Below, one piece after another: positions 1 through 10,892 of a DNA stretch of 64,000 nt (position 1 is its first letter; each line of letters begins with the position of its first letter). Under the pieces are notes generated by a model, which was not told the DNA's origin, made no database searches, and saw only the letters and a program-made list of their open reading frames with translations. The position numbers were made by a program, and so were the translations under genes. The DNA lies in assembly GCA_029532415.1 (NCBI GenBank), contig JAQOTA010000022.1, positions 124,001-188,000 on the forward strand, written 5' to 3'. The DNA comes from Marasmius tenuissimus. Its lineage: Eukaryota; Basidiomycota; Agaricomycetes; Agaricales; Marasmiaceae.

Positions 1-949
1 CTTGGGGCTTTCACGAATGATTTGGAATTCATGAAGGAGATACCGCTCTATGTCCCGATCCGGCCGAAAAGTTTCGTCTAACACAACCCTTTCGGTAACC
101 CGACCAAGATCCCTCGCATCGAAGGCTTCCTGAATCCATGCCTCCGGACGACTGCAGATAAGGAATCGCAGAGGAGATCGAGGGGACTGCTGGTAGGAGG
201 AGAGAATGGCAGAAAGGATCCGGAGTTGAGTTTCCTCGTCGCCGCATTCGTCCAAACCATCGATGATGACCAAGTTCGGATCCTTTTGCGCAAGGGAAAT
301 TTTGGCCAAACACTTCCGAAGATATCTTCGCCATTTTCGTCCCACAACGGGCTTCAAGACAAGCTCCCGAAACTGATCTTCCAACTTGGCCTCCAGAACC
401 ATGGGGTCTTCCACGATTCTCTGGTGAATGAAAGTTCGGAGGGAAGGTATCTTTGCCACGAGTCCATGCGCAATCGTCAACATCAAAGCGGACGGATTGT
501 TTCTCTTGGGTTCGGATCTGAAGAAGAAAAACGACGCTACAAGCGCAGTTTCTTCGCAGGATTTGGTGACGGTCATCGCAATAGCCGACTTGCCAACCCC
601 TGCTGTGCCAGAGAGCAGAAGCATGGGAACAGAGTGCTTGTCGGAGACTATCCAGTCATGAATAACTCTAAGGGCATCCTCACGAGTTCCCTCCAGGCAC
701 TCTCCCTTTGCAAACTGCTCCTCGGACGTATGTGTAGCCCCTACGCCGGCAACTGCATCCCACAGAGACTTGTGTGCTAACAAATATCGGTCAGGGTTGT
801 GAGATGGTCAGGAAAGGGCTCGGAAACGTACGATTCGAGGCAGCTGAGGTAAAATTTTTCACCAAGTCTCGCCCAACATTGATAACTTCCAGATCTCCCG
901 CTCCGGTATGGACGTTCTGATCTTTGCCATGATTCAAGTTCTGGGTCAT
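1..949 (-). CDS. NACHT-domain NLR-like NTPase, copy A (3' end outside window)
   Basis: This is the N-terminal half of a fungal NLR-like STAND NTPase. Exon 1 runs 949-832, the intron 831-777 (GTACGT..TTAG), and exon 2 from 776 off the left edge without a stop. The protein opens with an Asn/Gly-rich stretch (QNLNHGKDQNVHTG). The NACHT domain follows, with P-loop GTAGVGKSAIAMT, the FFFFRSEPKRNNPSAL segment and Walker B LVIIDGLDECGDEE. These proteins are thought to oligomerise on ligand sensing and trigger immune or incompatibility responses. It is a recent paralogue of the gene at 6747-9412, with the same intron position and phase. The ATG used by that paralogue reads ATA here and an in-frame TAA lies just upstream, so I start at the next ATG (949). 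About 24 nt are also deleted near the start. No disruption is seen inside the window, so it may be functional with a shorter N-terminus. NACHT identity is strong; functionality is uncertain. Confidence 0.8.
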
Positions 950-1290
950 ACTGCCCAAACGAGTATTCTGCGACCCCTTTTCTTCCGGTGTGTTTATTTA
1001 TTTTATCGAATAAATCAATCAAGGAGAACCAGCGGGGATATGATGAAAAAATGAGGGTACGGAATGGGCAGTCGTGGTTGGCGCCGTTGTGCGTGTTCAA
1101 GTTTCAAGAGTCGAAACACATTCAGTATGACCAGTGTCGTTCAGAAGAAGGCTTTGAGCCTGGAAGGTGCGAGAAGAATAGGTGCTGTAGTGGTCCAGAT
1201 GTGAGCGCCGCAGTAGTAAATAGCGACACATGGATGGGGACGACATGGACGACGTGAGTGACAATCCGAACAAGGCGCAACTCGGGCGCT
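1..1290. repeat. Segmental duplication, copy A (partner 8389-9690)
   Basis: Base 1 aligns with base 8389, and near-identity runs through the NACHT exon, intron, N-terminal exon and into the upstream region, fading around 1290 (9690 in the partner). Both copies have the same orientation and flank the sterol glucosyltransferase gene. The duplication probably continues left of the window. Boundaries are approximate. Confidence 0.8.
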
Positions 1291-2035
1291 AAAAACTGAA
1301 TAGAGCCCTTGAATGGACGCCTATCAATCCTCTTTCTCTAACCTCAGGACCACCATAATCACTCACGATTGATCAGATTCATTGTACACATTTTCTGGTA
1401 TTCACGCCATGGGAAGGCTGCTGTGGAGAAGGACAAATTGATTGAAGAGCTGACACATGCAAAGGAGGAAGCTGAGAAAAAGGTGCGGCGAATTTGCCTT
1501 CTGTGCCACCCACCAGCTCACAAAGACCACTAGAATCGCTTGTTGAAGCAAAAGCTCAAAGCGCTGACCTCTTCGAAATTCTCTCGGACACCGACAGACC
1601 ACGCGAACAATTCCCTTTTCGTCGACTATTCTGACACTGTACGGCAACCTAGTCTTCGTCCTACTCTCCAACACTAATTGAAGCTTAATATCCTCTTAGG
1701 CCCAGTAACATTCTGGCCTGTATTTTTACATTACAGCTGCAAGATGTATTCGTACCGTGCGTCAATACTCACCCATGAACTCTAGCTTATGACAGCAGTG
1801 AGCATGGATTTGAAGAAAGTTTCCTGCTGCGGCCTGCCTGAGGCTCGAACTTGTGCTCGCGATTGTCCATCACAACTGCTGCGCGTACTGCGGCTCCGGA
1901 CGAGGGCTCCGGTCTTTAACTTGCACTTGGGTGCTTACTAGAGTCGGATGACGAGAAGAGGAGTCCTCGGAGGCCGATCATTCTAATAAATACAGCGATT
2001 GAGAAAAGGAATACCATAACTCTCCTACTGTAATC
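950..2035. other. Intergenic region between NACHT copy A and the sterol glucosyltransferase
   Basis: The first 340 bp still match the region upstream of the second NACHT copy, so the promoter was duplicated with the gene. No convincing coding sequence is visible in the rest, which should hold the divergent promoters of the two genes. Confidence 0.6.
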
Positions 2036-5000
2036 ATGGTGGTCGTAACTGACAACGATAGCAAAAGCGCCCCAACGTTCACCGACAACAATCACGACGA
2101 GTATCCGGCCACTCCTACGTACTCGGTGGAACCTAGCGAGAGTGAATGGACTATCCAGTCTGGCTTTGATTCGGGAGATATACGACTGGGTCATAGAGGT
2201 GAGTGCGCGAGGCGATATTGTTTTCGGAACGTCTCGTTGACTTTGCTTTCCTCGTCTCAGATGACACGAGATACATGCAGTCTGACACGAATCCCGATGC
2301 GAATTTCGCCCGCCACAACACAAACTTTCACTCGCACTCACAGAACATGCCTCCCGCCTCGCCCCACGCTTCCTCATCACGCGTACAGTTACAACCCCGC
2401 GGCTCAGTCACGCATTCAGTCGTTTCGGAGAGCGATGCCACTCTTCACAGGAGTAAGTAACGTTTCGCCTATCCATCCTACCTCAAGGAGACTGACTATA
2501 TGCGCTAGAGAGTTACTCGAGATACTCAAAGTTGGGCAAAGGACTCGAGTCGAGTGCCAACCTTGAGCCGGATGGAAGTATCTCCATCTCCCTTAATCTA
2601 AAGAAAAAGATTCCAGATCTACCGAAAGACTATGCTCAAGAAGTCGACGAATTTGGCGTGGACCACTCGCCGGGGAGGGTTGTCCCGAAAATGTGCATTG
2701 TTATTATGATTGTAGGGAGTAGAGGTGCGTGTTGTAGTACATCTAAATCGCTCACATCCGCTGAGTACTTTTCACGCGTGGAACCTAATAGGGGACGTTC
2801 AGCCATACGTGGCTTTGGGTAAGAAGCTCAAGCAGGACGGCCATCGTATCCGGATTGCTTCACACGAGACGTTTCGGTCATTCGTCGAAGGGCAGGGACT
2901 GGAATTCTTCGATATCGGTGGAGATCCTCGAGAACTGATGAGCTACATGGTCAAAAGTGCGTTCATCTAACTATCTGCGGCGGCATAGTACAACCGTTGA
3001 GAGCCTACAGACCCTGGCTTGATGCCCGGGATGGTATCAATGATGAACGGCGATGTGGGCAAGAAGCGAAAAATGCTAGCAGAGGTATCACTTCAGATTT
3101 TCTGTCTAAAGAGAGTTGTCCTTGACCCCATAGTCTCCCAGATAATGAATGGCTGCTGGCATTCTTGCTACGTCCCTTGTCCGATAACAGGATGGGCATT
3201 CGCAGCTGATGCTATCATATCTAATCCTCCCGCTTTCGCTCATGTTCACTGCGCCGAGGCACTGGGGATTCCCCTCCTTCTGAGCTTCAGTGCGTCTGGA
3301 ATCTTCTTTTGATTTGACTGTTTAACTCATTGTCGTGGTAGCTATGCCTTGGTGTGTATCGTTTTCCATCCTACAAAACTCCTTTTGAGTCGTGATCAAT
3401 CTCGCGTAATATTTAGGAGCCCTACGACAGAGTTCCACCATCCACTGGTCACCGTCCAAGAATCCAATGCGAAGAAAGGAATGACGAACTATCTGAGCTA
3501 CGCACTGGCAGACCTACTCACATGGCAAGGGTGCGTTCTTTTCCTTCGTTGTGCCTTCACTATCAAGAACTCACTCTGGATCCTCAGCATCGGCGATCTC
3601 GTGAACACGTTCCGAACCGACGTACTCAACCTCAAAGATCTATCAATGCGTACTGGACCTGGTTTGGTTGATACACTCAAAGTACCCTGGACGTACTGCA
3701 TGAGCCCCGCGCTCGTTCCAAAGCCAGTGGACTGGAAGAACCATATCGGTGTGATTGCTCCTTCCATACACATCGGATTATCCCTCTCAACTCATTCCCA
3801 GACGTCGTTGGTTTCTACTATCTTGATTTGGCGACCTCCTATACACCACCGGATGACCTGGCCGATTTCTTGGCAGCGGGAGATCCTCCAATTTACATCG
3901 GTTTCGGTTCAGTGGTCGTCGACGACGCTGCTGCTATGACAGGTATATAAACCGACACTCATTTCATCTCATGGCTAAGTATGAAACTCAGAAACCGTGT
4001 TCGAGGCAACCAGGAGGGCAGGTGTTCGTGCTTTGGTGTCTGCTGGATGGGTGAGCGAGTCCACGACGAGTCACGGCTGTTTGGAATCTGACACTCTATT
4101 TTATGAAAGGGCGGACTAGGCGGCGTCACCGTCCCGTCTCACATCTTCATTCTCGGAAACATTCCTCACGACTGGCTCTTTGATAAGGGTCGTGTTGCTG
4201 CTGTCGTCCATCATGGTGGTGCAGGAACTACTGCTGCTGGATTGACTAAAGGAAGGCCGACCGTTGTCGTTCCGTTCTTCGGCGACCAGGCGTTTTGGGG
4301 TACGATCGCACGTCCATCACTTCGTCTGATTGGGCAGTTTCAGTTGACATGGCATCCTTTTTGTAGGTAATATGATTCACCGCGCAGGCGCTGGGCCCGC
4401 TCCAATCCATCACAAGGATCTCAACGCCGACAATCTCTGCGACGCTATCACATATGCGATCAGCTATGAGGCGAGGGAAGCTGCCGCGGCAATGGCTAAG
4501 CAGATCAACAGTGAAGTACGTGTGTTCTCTCTTTCTTCCGAAGTGACTATCTGTTGAATTTCATCGTAAGGACGGAGTAAGCGCTGGTGTCGAAAGCTTC
4601 TATCGACATTTACCTCTCAAGAACATGAGGTGTGACCTCGATCCGACTCGACTCGCTACCTGGTGGTCTACCGAGCATGTGAGATACTTCTTTCTCGCCC
4701 CGCTTCGCTCGTCATGATACTTAAACCGACCGGAAATCAGTGCCTCAAATTGAGCGGTTTCGCTGCCCAGACTCTTGCCGATGCTGGGAAACTTGATATG
4801 GCGACCTTAGACCTACACAGTATGTTGCACATCATACATTTGTTGGAGGTGGCAGTTTTCACTGAGTCTCCTACTCAGGATCCAAGGAATACATACTGAC
4901 GAAGAAACTGGTCACCGACCCTGTCACGGGCGGTGCAACAGCGATCTTCTGGTCAGTAACGCATCTTGCCGAGGGTATCGTTCAATCGATTGTGTATGTC

Positions 5001-6261
5001 CCAGTTTTCCGATCTCCAAAATTATAGCTGTAACTGTCTTGTCCAGGTCCCCCAGGAAGGGACTCATAAGGACGGGAGTGGCGATTCCTCTAGGTGATGG
5101 CTTTTCAATCCGCGCCAGAAGCAAGTACTGACAGGGTCTCCCAGGTGCCATGGAGATCGTCTCCGCCATATACAAGGGTTTCCACGGATTACCGGAGCTC
5201 TATGGAGCTAAACTTCGTGCTGAGCCCGAAGTGACAGGGATCGTCAGCGGCGTCAAGGAAGCCGGGAAGGTACGCTCTCTTCTCTACCGATCTTGAAGAC
5301 TATCTGACCCGCTCTGATACAGGGCTTCTACTATGGTTGGGTTGACGGCGTGTCGAGTCTCTGGAAAGAGCCGTGGAGGGGGGTTCGAAAGGAAGGTTTC
5401 GTTGGTTTAATCAAAGGGTCTGCGAGAGGCGGTGAGTTGCGACCGTTTTGGGTGCCCTCGTTGAGATAGCTGAAACTTCGGTTAGTTGGCAATGCCGCAT
5501 TCCTGCCTTCTGCGGGTATCGTCGGTCTGTTCAAACATCCCATGAAGGGCGCGCTCAGAAGTATGCAAAGTTTGCATTCTCTGGTGGTTTCGAGAGACCA
5601 AGACCACGTGCAGTACAGAACTCGCATGCAGGAGGCTCGTATGGCTGCAGACGCAGGCACCCCTCAGGAACGATATTACATCTTCCAGAAGTTTGAAAAG
5701 TCAGCGGCAGGAAAGCGACAGAGGCGACAGAGCTACGCAAAGTTGGCTTCTGACTACATGTACTCCGAGCAGCGTTATTCCAACTCGTATATGTCACTTG
5801 CGACCAGTTCGACTTCAACCCTTGTACCCACCACGCCGACCTCGAAACCCTTACGCAGATTACCTCCACGAGCGTATGATAAACACTCTCTTCCGCCCAT
5901 ACCTGCTGAGGAGGACAGGAGCATTCCCCCTCCGATTTACACTCAGACCGATTCGGACGTGGATGAAGAAGCGTTTCAGCGTGAAATCTCTCTCGCCATC
6001 CAACAATCATTGGGAGAAGAATACAACCGTCACGGGCCCCACACTGACAACGAGCAAACACGACTCGTGCCAGATTATATGGACGATATAGATGAATCCC
6101 TACAATTCTATTTTGCTGAGGAGAAACAACGGCACAATGACAGGTGGGCCGACCAACGCGGGGGATCGTCAAGATCAACCTCTGGGGATGAAAGTCTTCA
6201 ACGCGATATCGATCTCGCCGTCAGGCTTTCCTTGAACGAACACGGGCAACAGCGACGGTAG
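2036..6261 (+). CDS. Sterol 3-beta-glucosyltransferase (UGT80/Atg26-like) with C-terminal ubiquitin-interacting motifs
   Basis: This enzyme transfers glucose from UDP-glucose to the 3-hydroxyl of membrane sterols. It is a multi-exon gene of about 1,000 residues. After a Ser-rich N-terminus, the GT28-type N-domain gives [20 protein letters not shown] and [18 protein letters not shown]. The acceptor side has [19 protein letters not shown]. The UDP-sugar site is seen as [10 protein letters not shown] and [14 protein letters not shown], followed by [11 protein letters not shown]. After the catalytic part comes a glycine-punctuated stretch ([20 protein letters not shown], then GIVGLFKHP), probably amphipathic and membrane-associating. 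The C-terminus is acidic and carries two segments matching the ubiquitin-interacting motif: [19 protein letters not shown] near 5965-6020 and [18 protein letters not shown] near 6192-6245. Yeast Atg26 has N-terminal GRAM/PH domains, which I do not see here. The start is the first ATG of the open exon, before an intron beginning GGTGAGTG. Family confidence is high; exact splice sites of the middle exons were not all fixed. Confidence 0.9.
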
Positions 6262-6746
6262 AGCCACAAGTGTTCCCACGGGTCAACTTCAGGGCATTTA
6301 CATACCAAGTCGAGTTCACATCGCGAGTTTTTCGAGCAGGAATATGGCACTTCTGTTTTATTACAACTGTCTGGCATTACATATAATAATGATCTGATGC
6401 TTTGAGAGTATCGTGTACGTGACTAGAACAGAAAGGCTGTAAGCATCTCCGAGTTGAAGGCAACTCGAACAAGAAGACTTACTGGACAAGGTGTTCGGGA
6501 CCTTCAATTGGAATTTGTAGGTCCTTCCCCTCCTCGTAAGGCGCCGTGGATCACCCAAGTGCCCAGGGGCGAATGTAGGAGGTCTCAATGTCGATGGATC
6601 CTGTACACGGATGTACTCTCCAGCAGCCGGGATTACCTTACACTTCGCTCATGGATAGAACTATAAAGGCCTATGATCTATGTAGCCCATCTGAGGGACC
6701 AGGAGTTGGAAACCTGCTTGACAGGACCTGTACATAGGCCTCTGGT
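6262..6746. other. Convergent intergenic region
   Basis: This lies between the 3' ends of the sterol glucosyltransferase and the second NACHT gene. I see no coding exon or RNA gene. It presumably holds both polyadenylation regions. Confidence 0.5.
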
Positions 6747-9412
6747 TTATTCCTGCGCAAACAACGACATGACTTGCGATCTAAAAGTTTCGAGTAAAGG
6801 AGCATAACGATCGAGGGACTTCTGAGTACAAAAGGAAAAACATATGATATCATCAGTCCGACAGAAAAGAATAGGTTTTTCAAACCGGCATCAGTACACA
6901 CCTCATTATCAAGCCAATCAAGCAACTTTTCGCGACGTTTCTTGGACAACGCAGGTGACGACCTCAATAACGCGCAGCTTTGGGCGGCGGAGAACAACGT
7001 CTGGCATAGATGGAGCAGCTCCTCTCCAGAGCTACAATGTTCGAGAAGGGAAGAGTCCACCAGGTTCTCGAATATTCCGTTCACCTCGATGACAGTAGAA
7101 CGGGGTGACCCGCTCTGAGCTACCGACACGAAATCGGAGACTAGAGCTTTTACGGTCTTGAGACAATCAATTTGATATTCCATACGCCTACATCCAGACC
7201 AGGAGGTAAGCGGATACGAGGTTGAGGCTATCGCTTCGTCTGAGGCAGAGAAGCAATCGCAGTCCACAAGTGTGACGGAAAGAGAGGAATAATCGAATGC
7301 AAGTGCCTCGTCTACGTGGCGTGTGAAGGAGCACGAAGATCTGCATCCAGTGCTATTGAGGATGACCCAATGTAAAGCATCGTCGCTGGCAGCCATTGGT
7401 AGATCGCCTGGATATTCGAGGTGAAAGCATTTTGGTAGTTTGGTGAAAAGTTCTATGATGTAGGGATCCACCGGCGTAGTCTTTTGAACGAGCGTTAGCA
7501 TGAAGGTGTGGAGTCAGGAGAAGGGAAGGTGATAACGTACAATAGACTGCAACCATGATGCTATCCCACTAAACACTTCCTCCCAACTCAAGCAACGCTT
7601 CGCACCGGTATAGATAAAGGAGTCCGAGGACTGCGAGAGGAGTTGACATAAATAGAGAGCGCCCAAGTCTAGATCTTGTAGGTCGTATAATAAATCCTCT
7701 TTGGGTTCGGGGAGGTCGGTACAAAAAGGAATCCATTGCGCAACCAAGGTCGCCTGGTTTCTGTGCAATTGACTCAGGCTAGTGGAATCAACGATGTCAA
7801 CCGATTGTTTGAAGTGAACTCCAAGATCTCTTACCTGTACTGTCTAAGTTGCGCGGACGAAATGGCTTGCAACCACCTTCGAGCCAGGAGGTGGTGCTGA
7901 TAAGGTCGGTCGATGTAGAAGGGTCCTGAACGGGTCGAATCAAAAAGATAATCGGTAAAAGAGGAGTGGAACACGCTGATGTTGTCCCAGCCACCCCCAA
8001 TGTTGAGGACCGAATGCATTGCTCGAAGCATCAGGTCTGCTTCTCCCGGAGACCAGCCCAGCAACGATTCGATGAATGCAGGACAGGCAGTGCGATATGG
8101 TCGAAGGACGAAGATTGCGGCCAAAATGGAGATCAGTTTCTCGCGGTTAGGGTTAACAGAGAGTACGAGGTGGTAGAGAAGGTCAAGCTGGGAGAAGGAT
8201 GATTCCGAGGTCTGATTTTCGGGGATATAGTCAAGAATGATACGGAGTTGAGCTATTGGATTAGAATATGGAAGCTTGGTGAACTTCACGACAATCGCGA
8301 CATAGACAAACTGGCCAGACGCCTTCCGAACAAGACTATCCAACTCCTCCTTCGATGGCCAAGGTGACGGAAATGGAAGACGAGCGTACTTGGGGCTTTC
8401 ACGAATGATTTGAAGTTCATGAAGGAGATACCGCTCTATGTCCCGATCCGGCCGAAAAGTTTCGTCCAGCACAATCCTTTGGGTGATCCGACCAAGATCC
8501 CTCCTATCGAAGGCTTCCTGAATCCATGCCTCTGGACGGCTGCAGATAAGAAATCGCAGAGGAGATCGAGGCGACTGCTGGTAGGAGGAGAGAATTGCAG
8601 AAAGGATCCGCAATTGAGTTTCCTCGCCGCCGCATTCGTCCAAACCATCGATGATGACTAAATTTGGATCCTTTTGGGCAAGAGAAATCTTTGCCAAACA
8701 CTTCCGAAGATATCTTCGCCACCTCCGTCCCGCAACGGGCTTCAAGACAAGCTCTCGAAACTGATCTTCCAACTTGGCCTCCAGAACCATGGGGTCTTCC
8801 GCAATTCTCTGGTGAATGAAAGTTCGGAGGGAAGGTATCTTCGCTACGAGTCCATGCGCAATCGTCAACATCAGGGCGGACGGATTGTTTCTCTTGGGTT
8901 CAGGCCTGAAGAAGAAAAATGATGCTATAAGTGCGGTTTCCTCACAAGATTTGGCGACGGTCATTGCAATGGCCGACTTGCCAACGCCCGCTGTGCCAGA
9001 GAGCAGGAGCATGGGAACAGAGCGCTTGTCAGAGACTATCCAGTCATGGATGGCTCTGAGAGCATCTTCACGAGTTCCTTCCAGGCACTCTCCTCTCAGA
9101 AACTGCTGCTCGGACGTATGTGTAGCCCCTACGCCGGCAACTGCATCCCACAGAGACTTGTGTGCTAAAAAATATCGGTCAGGGCTGTGAGACGGTCAGG
9201 AAAGGGCTTGGAAACGCACGATTGGAGGTGGCTGAGGTAAAATTGTTGACAAAGTCTCGCCCGACGTTGATAACTTCCAGGTCTCCTGCTCCGGTGTGGA
9301 CGTTCTGATCTCTGCCGTGATTCAAGTTCTGGCTCATCCCATTGTGATAGTTCTGGGCCACGCTGCCCAAATAAGCTTCCTGCGGCGCTGCCTTTCCTTC
9401 CAAAGTGTTCAT
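6747..9412 (-). CDS. NACHT-domain NLR-like NTPase, copy B (complete)
   Basis: The spliced model joins 9412-9220, 9164-7835, 7778-7541, 7480-6902 and 6821-6747, giving 2,415 nt (804 aa) with every junction in frame. The Asn/Gly-rich N-terminus (SQNLNHGRDQNVHTG, then INVGRDFVNNF) leads into HKSLWDAVAGVGATHTSEQQ. The NACHT domain has P-loop GTAGVGKSAIAMT, sensor-like FFFFRPEPKRNNPSAL, Walker B LVIIDGLDECGGEE and FLICSRPEAWI. A helical or winged-helix part follows (SLLGWSPGEADLMLRAMHSV, FHSSFTDYLFD). The C-terminal third shows no WD40, ankyrin or TPR repeats. It has its own conserved motifs: FHLEYPGD, LVDCDC, SLLEHC, LCQTLF and KLLDWLDNEK. The role is inferred from the family: a cytosolic receptor-type ATPase in non-self or damage sensing. 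Start 9412 is the first ATG; the codon before it is GTG. Confidence 0.88.
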
Positions 9413-9690
9413 CACTTGATATGTCGAGGATACTCAGTGGGGTGTGATGGGAAAATCGGGGTACGCAGTGGGCGGTTGTGATCAGCTTTCAATGGTCGTG
9501 CTCGACCTTCAAGGACCAAAGCACATGTAGTATGGTCGGTCTTGTTGGGAAAAGGCTTTGTTTCTGGATTGTGGCGGTGGTCGAAGTCTGAGCGAGCGCC
9601 GCAGTATAGCAACAGCTGTTTGGACGACGTGGTCATGAGCATGAACATGGCGTTAGTAATCGGGCGCAAACTTGAAACAACTGATTAGTA
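8389..9690. repeat. Segmental duplication, copy B (partner 1-1290)
   Basis: This is the second copy of the NACHT 5' half and its upstream region. Copy B keeps the ATG that is ATA in copy A and has about 24 extra coding bases in exon 1. Boundaries are approximate. Confidence 0.8.
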
Positions 9691-10184
9691 GTAATGGGCG
9701 CCTCTCCGTTCTCTACTCCTCACGTTTACCTAACCCTCAATTTGAGTTTTGTATGAGCTACACGAAAATTCAAAGTATGCCAATGCTTCAGTCAACCCGA
9801 CGACACGAAGTTTTTCTGTCGGGCTTTGAACAATGTGATACAAGTTGCCTATCAAGCTTCGAGGCCTATACATGCAGCGGCGTCAAATCGAAAAGGCAAG
9901 TTTCGAATGCTCAGAAACGAGGTTTCATAGTGACGATGCCAGCAAGTCTCGAAAGAAAGCCGCTATGTCGCTCGAATCTTTCAATGCCCAAGAGCCAAAC
10001 GCGCTCATTCAAGAATCACGACAGGTAACAGGTCCATTGAAGCAGAAGCCTTATTATTTTCCCCTTGTTCAATCAATCCCGTACAGATATTATAGACAAA
10101 ACTAATATTTGGCTGACTATTCACAAATTAGAAAAGTGTCCGAACCCCCAAGAGAACGAAAGAGTCATTTCCATATCTAGAAAC
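9413..10184. other. Intergenic region upstream of NACHT copy B
   Basis: About the first 280 bp match the region upstream of copy A. The remainder, ending at the 3' end of the lectin-like gene, shows no coding pattern that I can support. Confidence 0.5.
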
Positions 10185-10892
10185 TCATGTCATAACCGAG
10201 TTCGGCATTCCAATTTGAATGAGCTGCCAGACCTGGTCTCCGTTCTTCCCAGCCTCCATCACCGTATTTGGCCGTCCCGCACTGGCAAACCAGACCCTAA
10301 GCTTTGGTCTATCGTTCTCAACCTGGTACAAGGCATTCAGTGCTTTGTTCTTCGCAATAATGACGGCGAACTGTTCGTTGGTGATACAATCGGTGCAGCT
10401 GGTGCCGCCACGAATACCGCTGGGATTCGTAGGTGAGATGGACGATTGTTGATAGATGTACTCGCTGAGAGTGTTGGTGGGTGAGACGAAGAATAAGTGC
10501 CACTGTTAGGTATGGGTCAGAAGGGATACATTTCAGTTTGCTTACCTCGCTCAGATCGGGAATGGCCACAGCGGCGAGGGGTGTGCTCCCAAGAGCTTCA
10601 GTCCTGGGGACAACTTGGTTGTCGCAGGTGGTGCGTCCGTTAAGCCCATGTCCAGAAATACAGGTTTGCCAGATGCTGTTATCGGATCGTTGGCAGAACA
10701 TCCTGGAATCGGCGTTTGTTCCTTGGATCCCGGCGATGGTGGAAAGGGGGAGACCGAGTAGGCTAATGGCTGTAGAACGGGACCTGCGGTGGCAAAGCCG
10801 GCAAGAAGAGGCAAGAGCTACGAGGGTTTTAATCGGCGTACGTAGGAGAAAAAATGGCGACCGGTGCATACCGAGAGAACCTTGAACATCAT
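10185..10892 (-). CDS. Small secreted beta-propeller lectin-like protein, possible frame break
   Basis: Exon 1 (10892-10872) encodes MMFKVLS. The intron 10871-10818 ends CTCGTAG, and exon 2 begins LLPLLAGFATA, together a convincing signal peptide. The body reads in another frame: STIAGIQGTNADSRMFCQ, NSIWQTCISGHGL, DNQVVPRTEALGSTPLAAVA and, across intron 10545-10503, LSEWHLFFVSPTNTLSEYIY. The C-terminus is KLRVWFASAGR..VWQLIQIGMPNSVMT. The pattern of a short strand, YY/FF and an acidic turn resembles single blades of fucose-binding fungal lectins. At about 170-180 aa it is shorter than a full six-blade propeller. I found no good splice pair joining the signal-peptide frame to the lectin-like frame between about 10700 and 10790, so there is an unseen intron, a frameshift or a sequence error. 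It probably acts outside the cell. Ligand binding is inference only. Confidence 0.55.

Noticed and set aside
5555..6178. 207-codon minus-strand frame opposite the end of the sterol glucosyltransferase gene
   Set aside because: It is antisense to an exon with clear homology and UIM-like motifs; a shadow frame.
7831..9012. Treating the long NACHT exon of copy B as a complete intronless gene of 393 aa
   Set aside because: The N-terminal exon and three downstream exons join in frame and match copies C and D.
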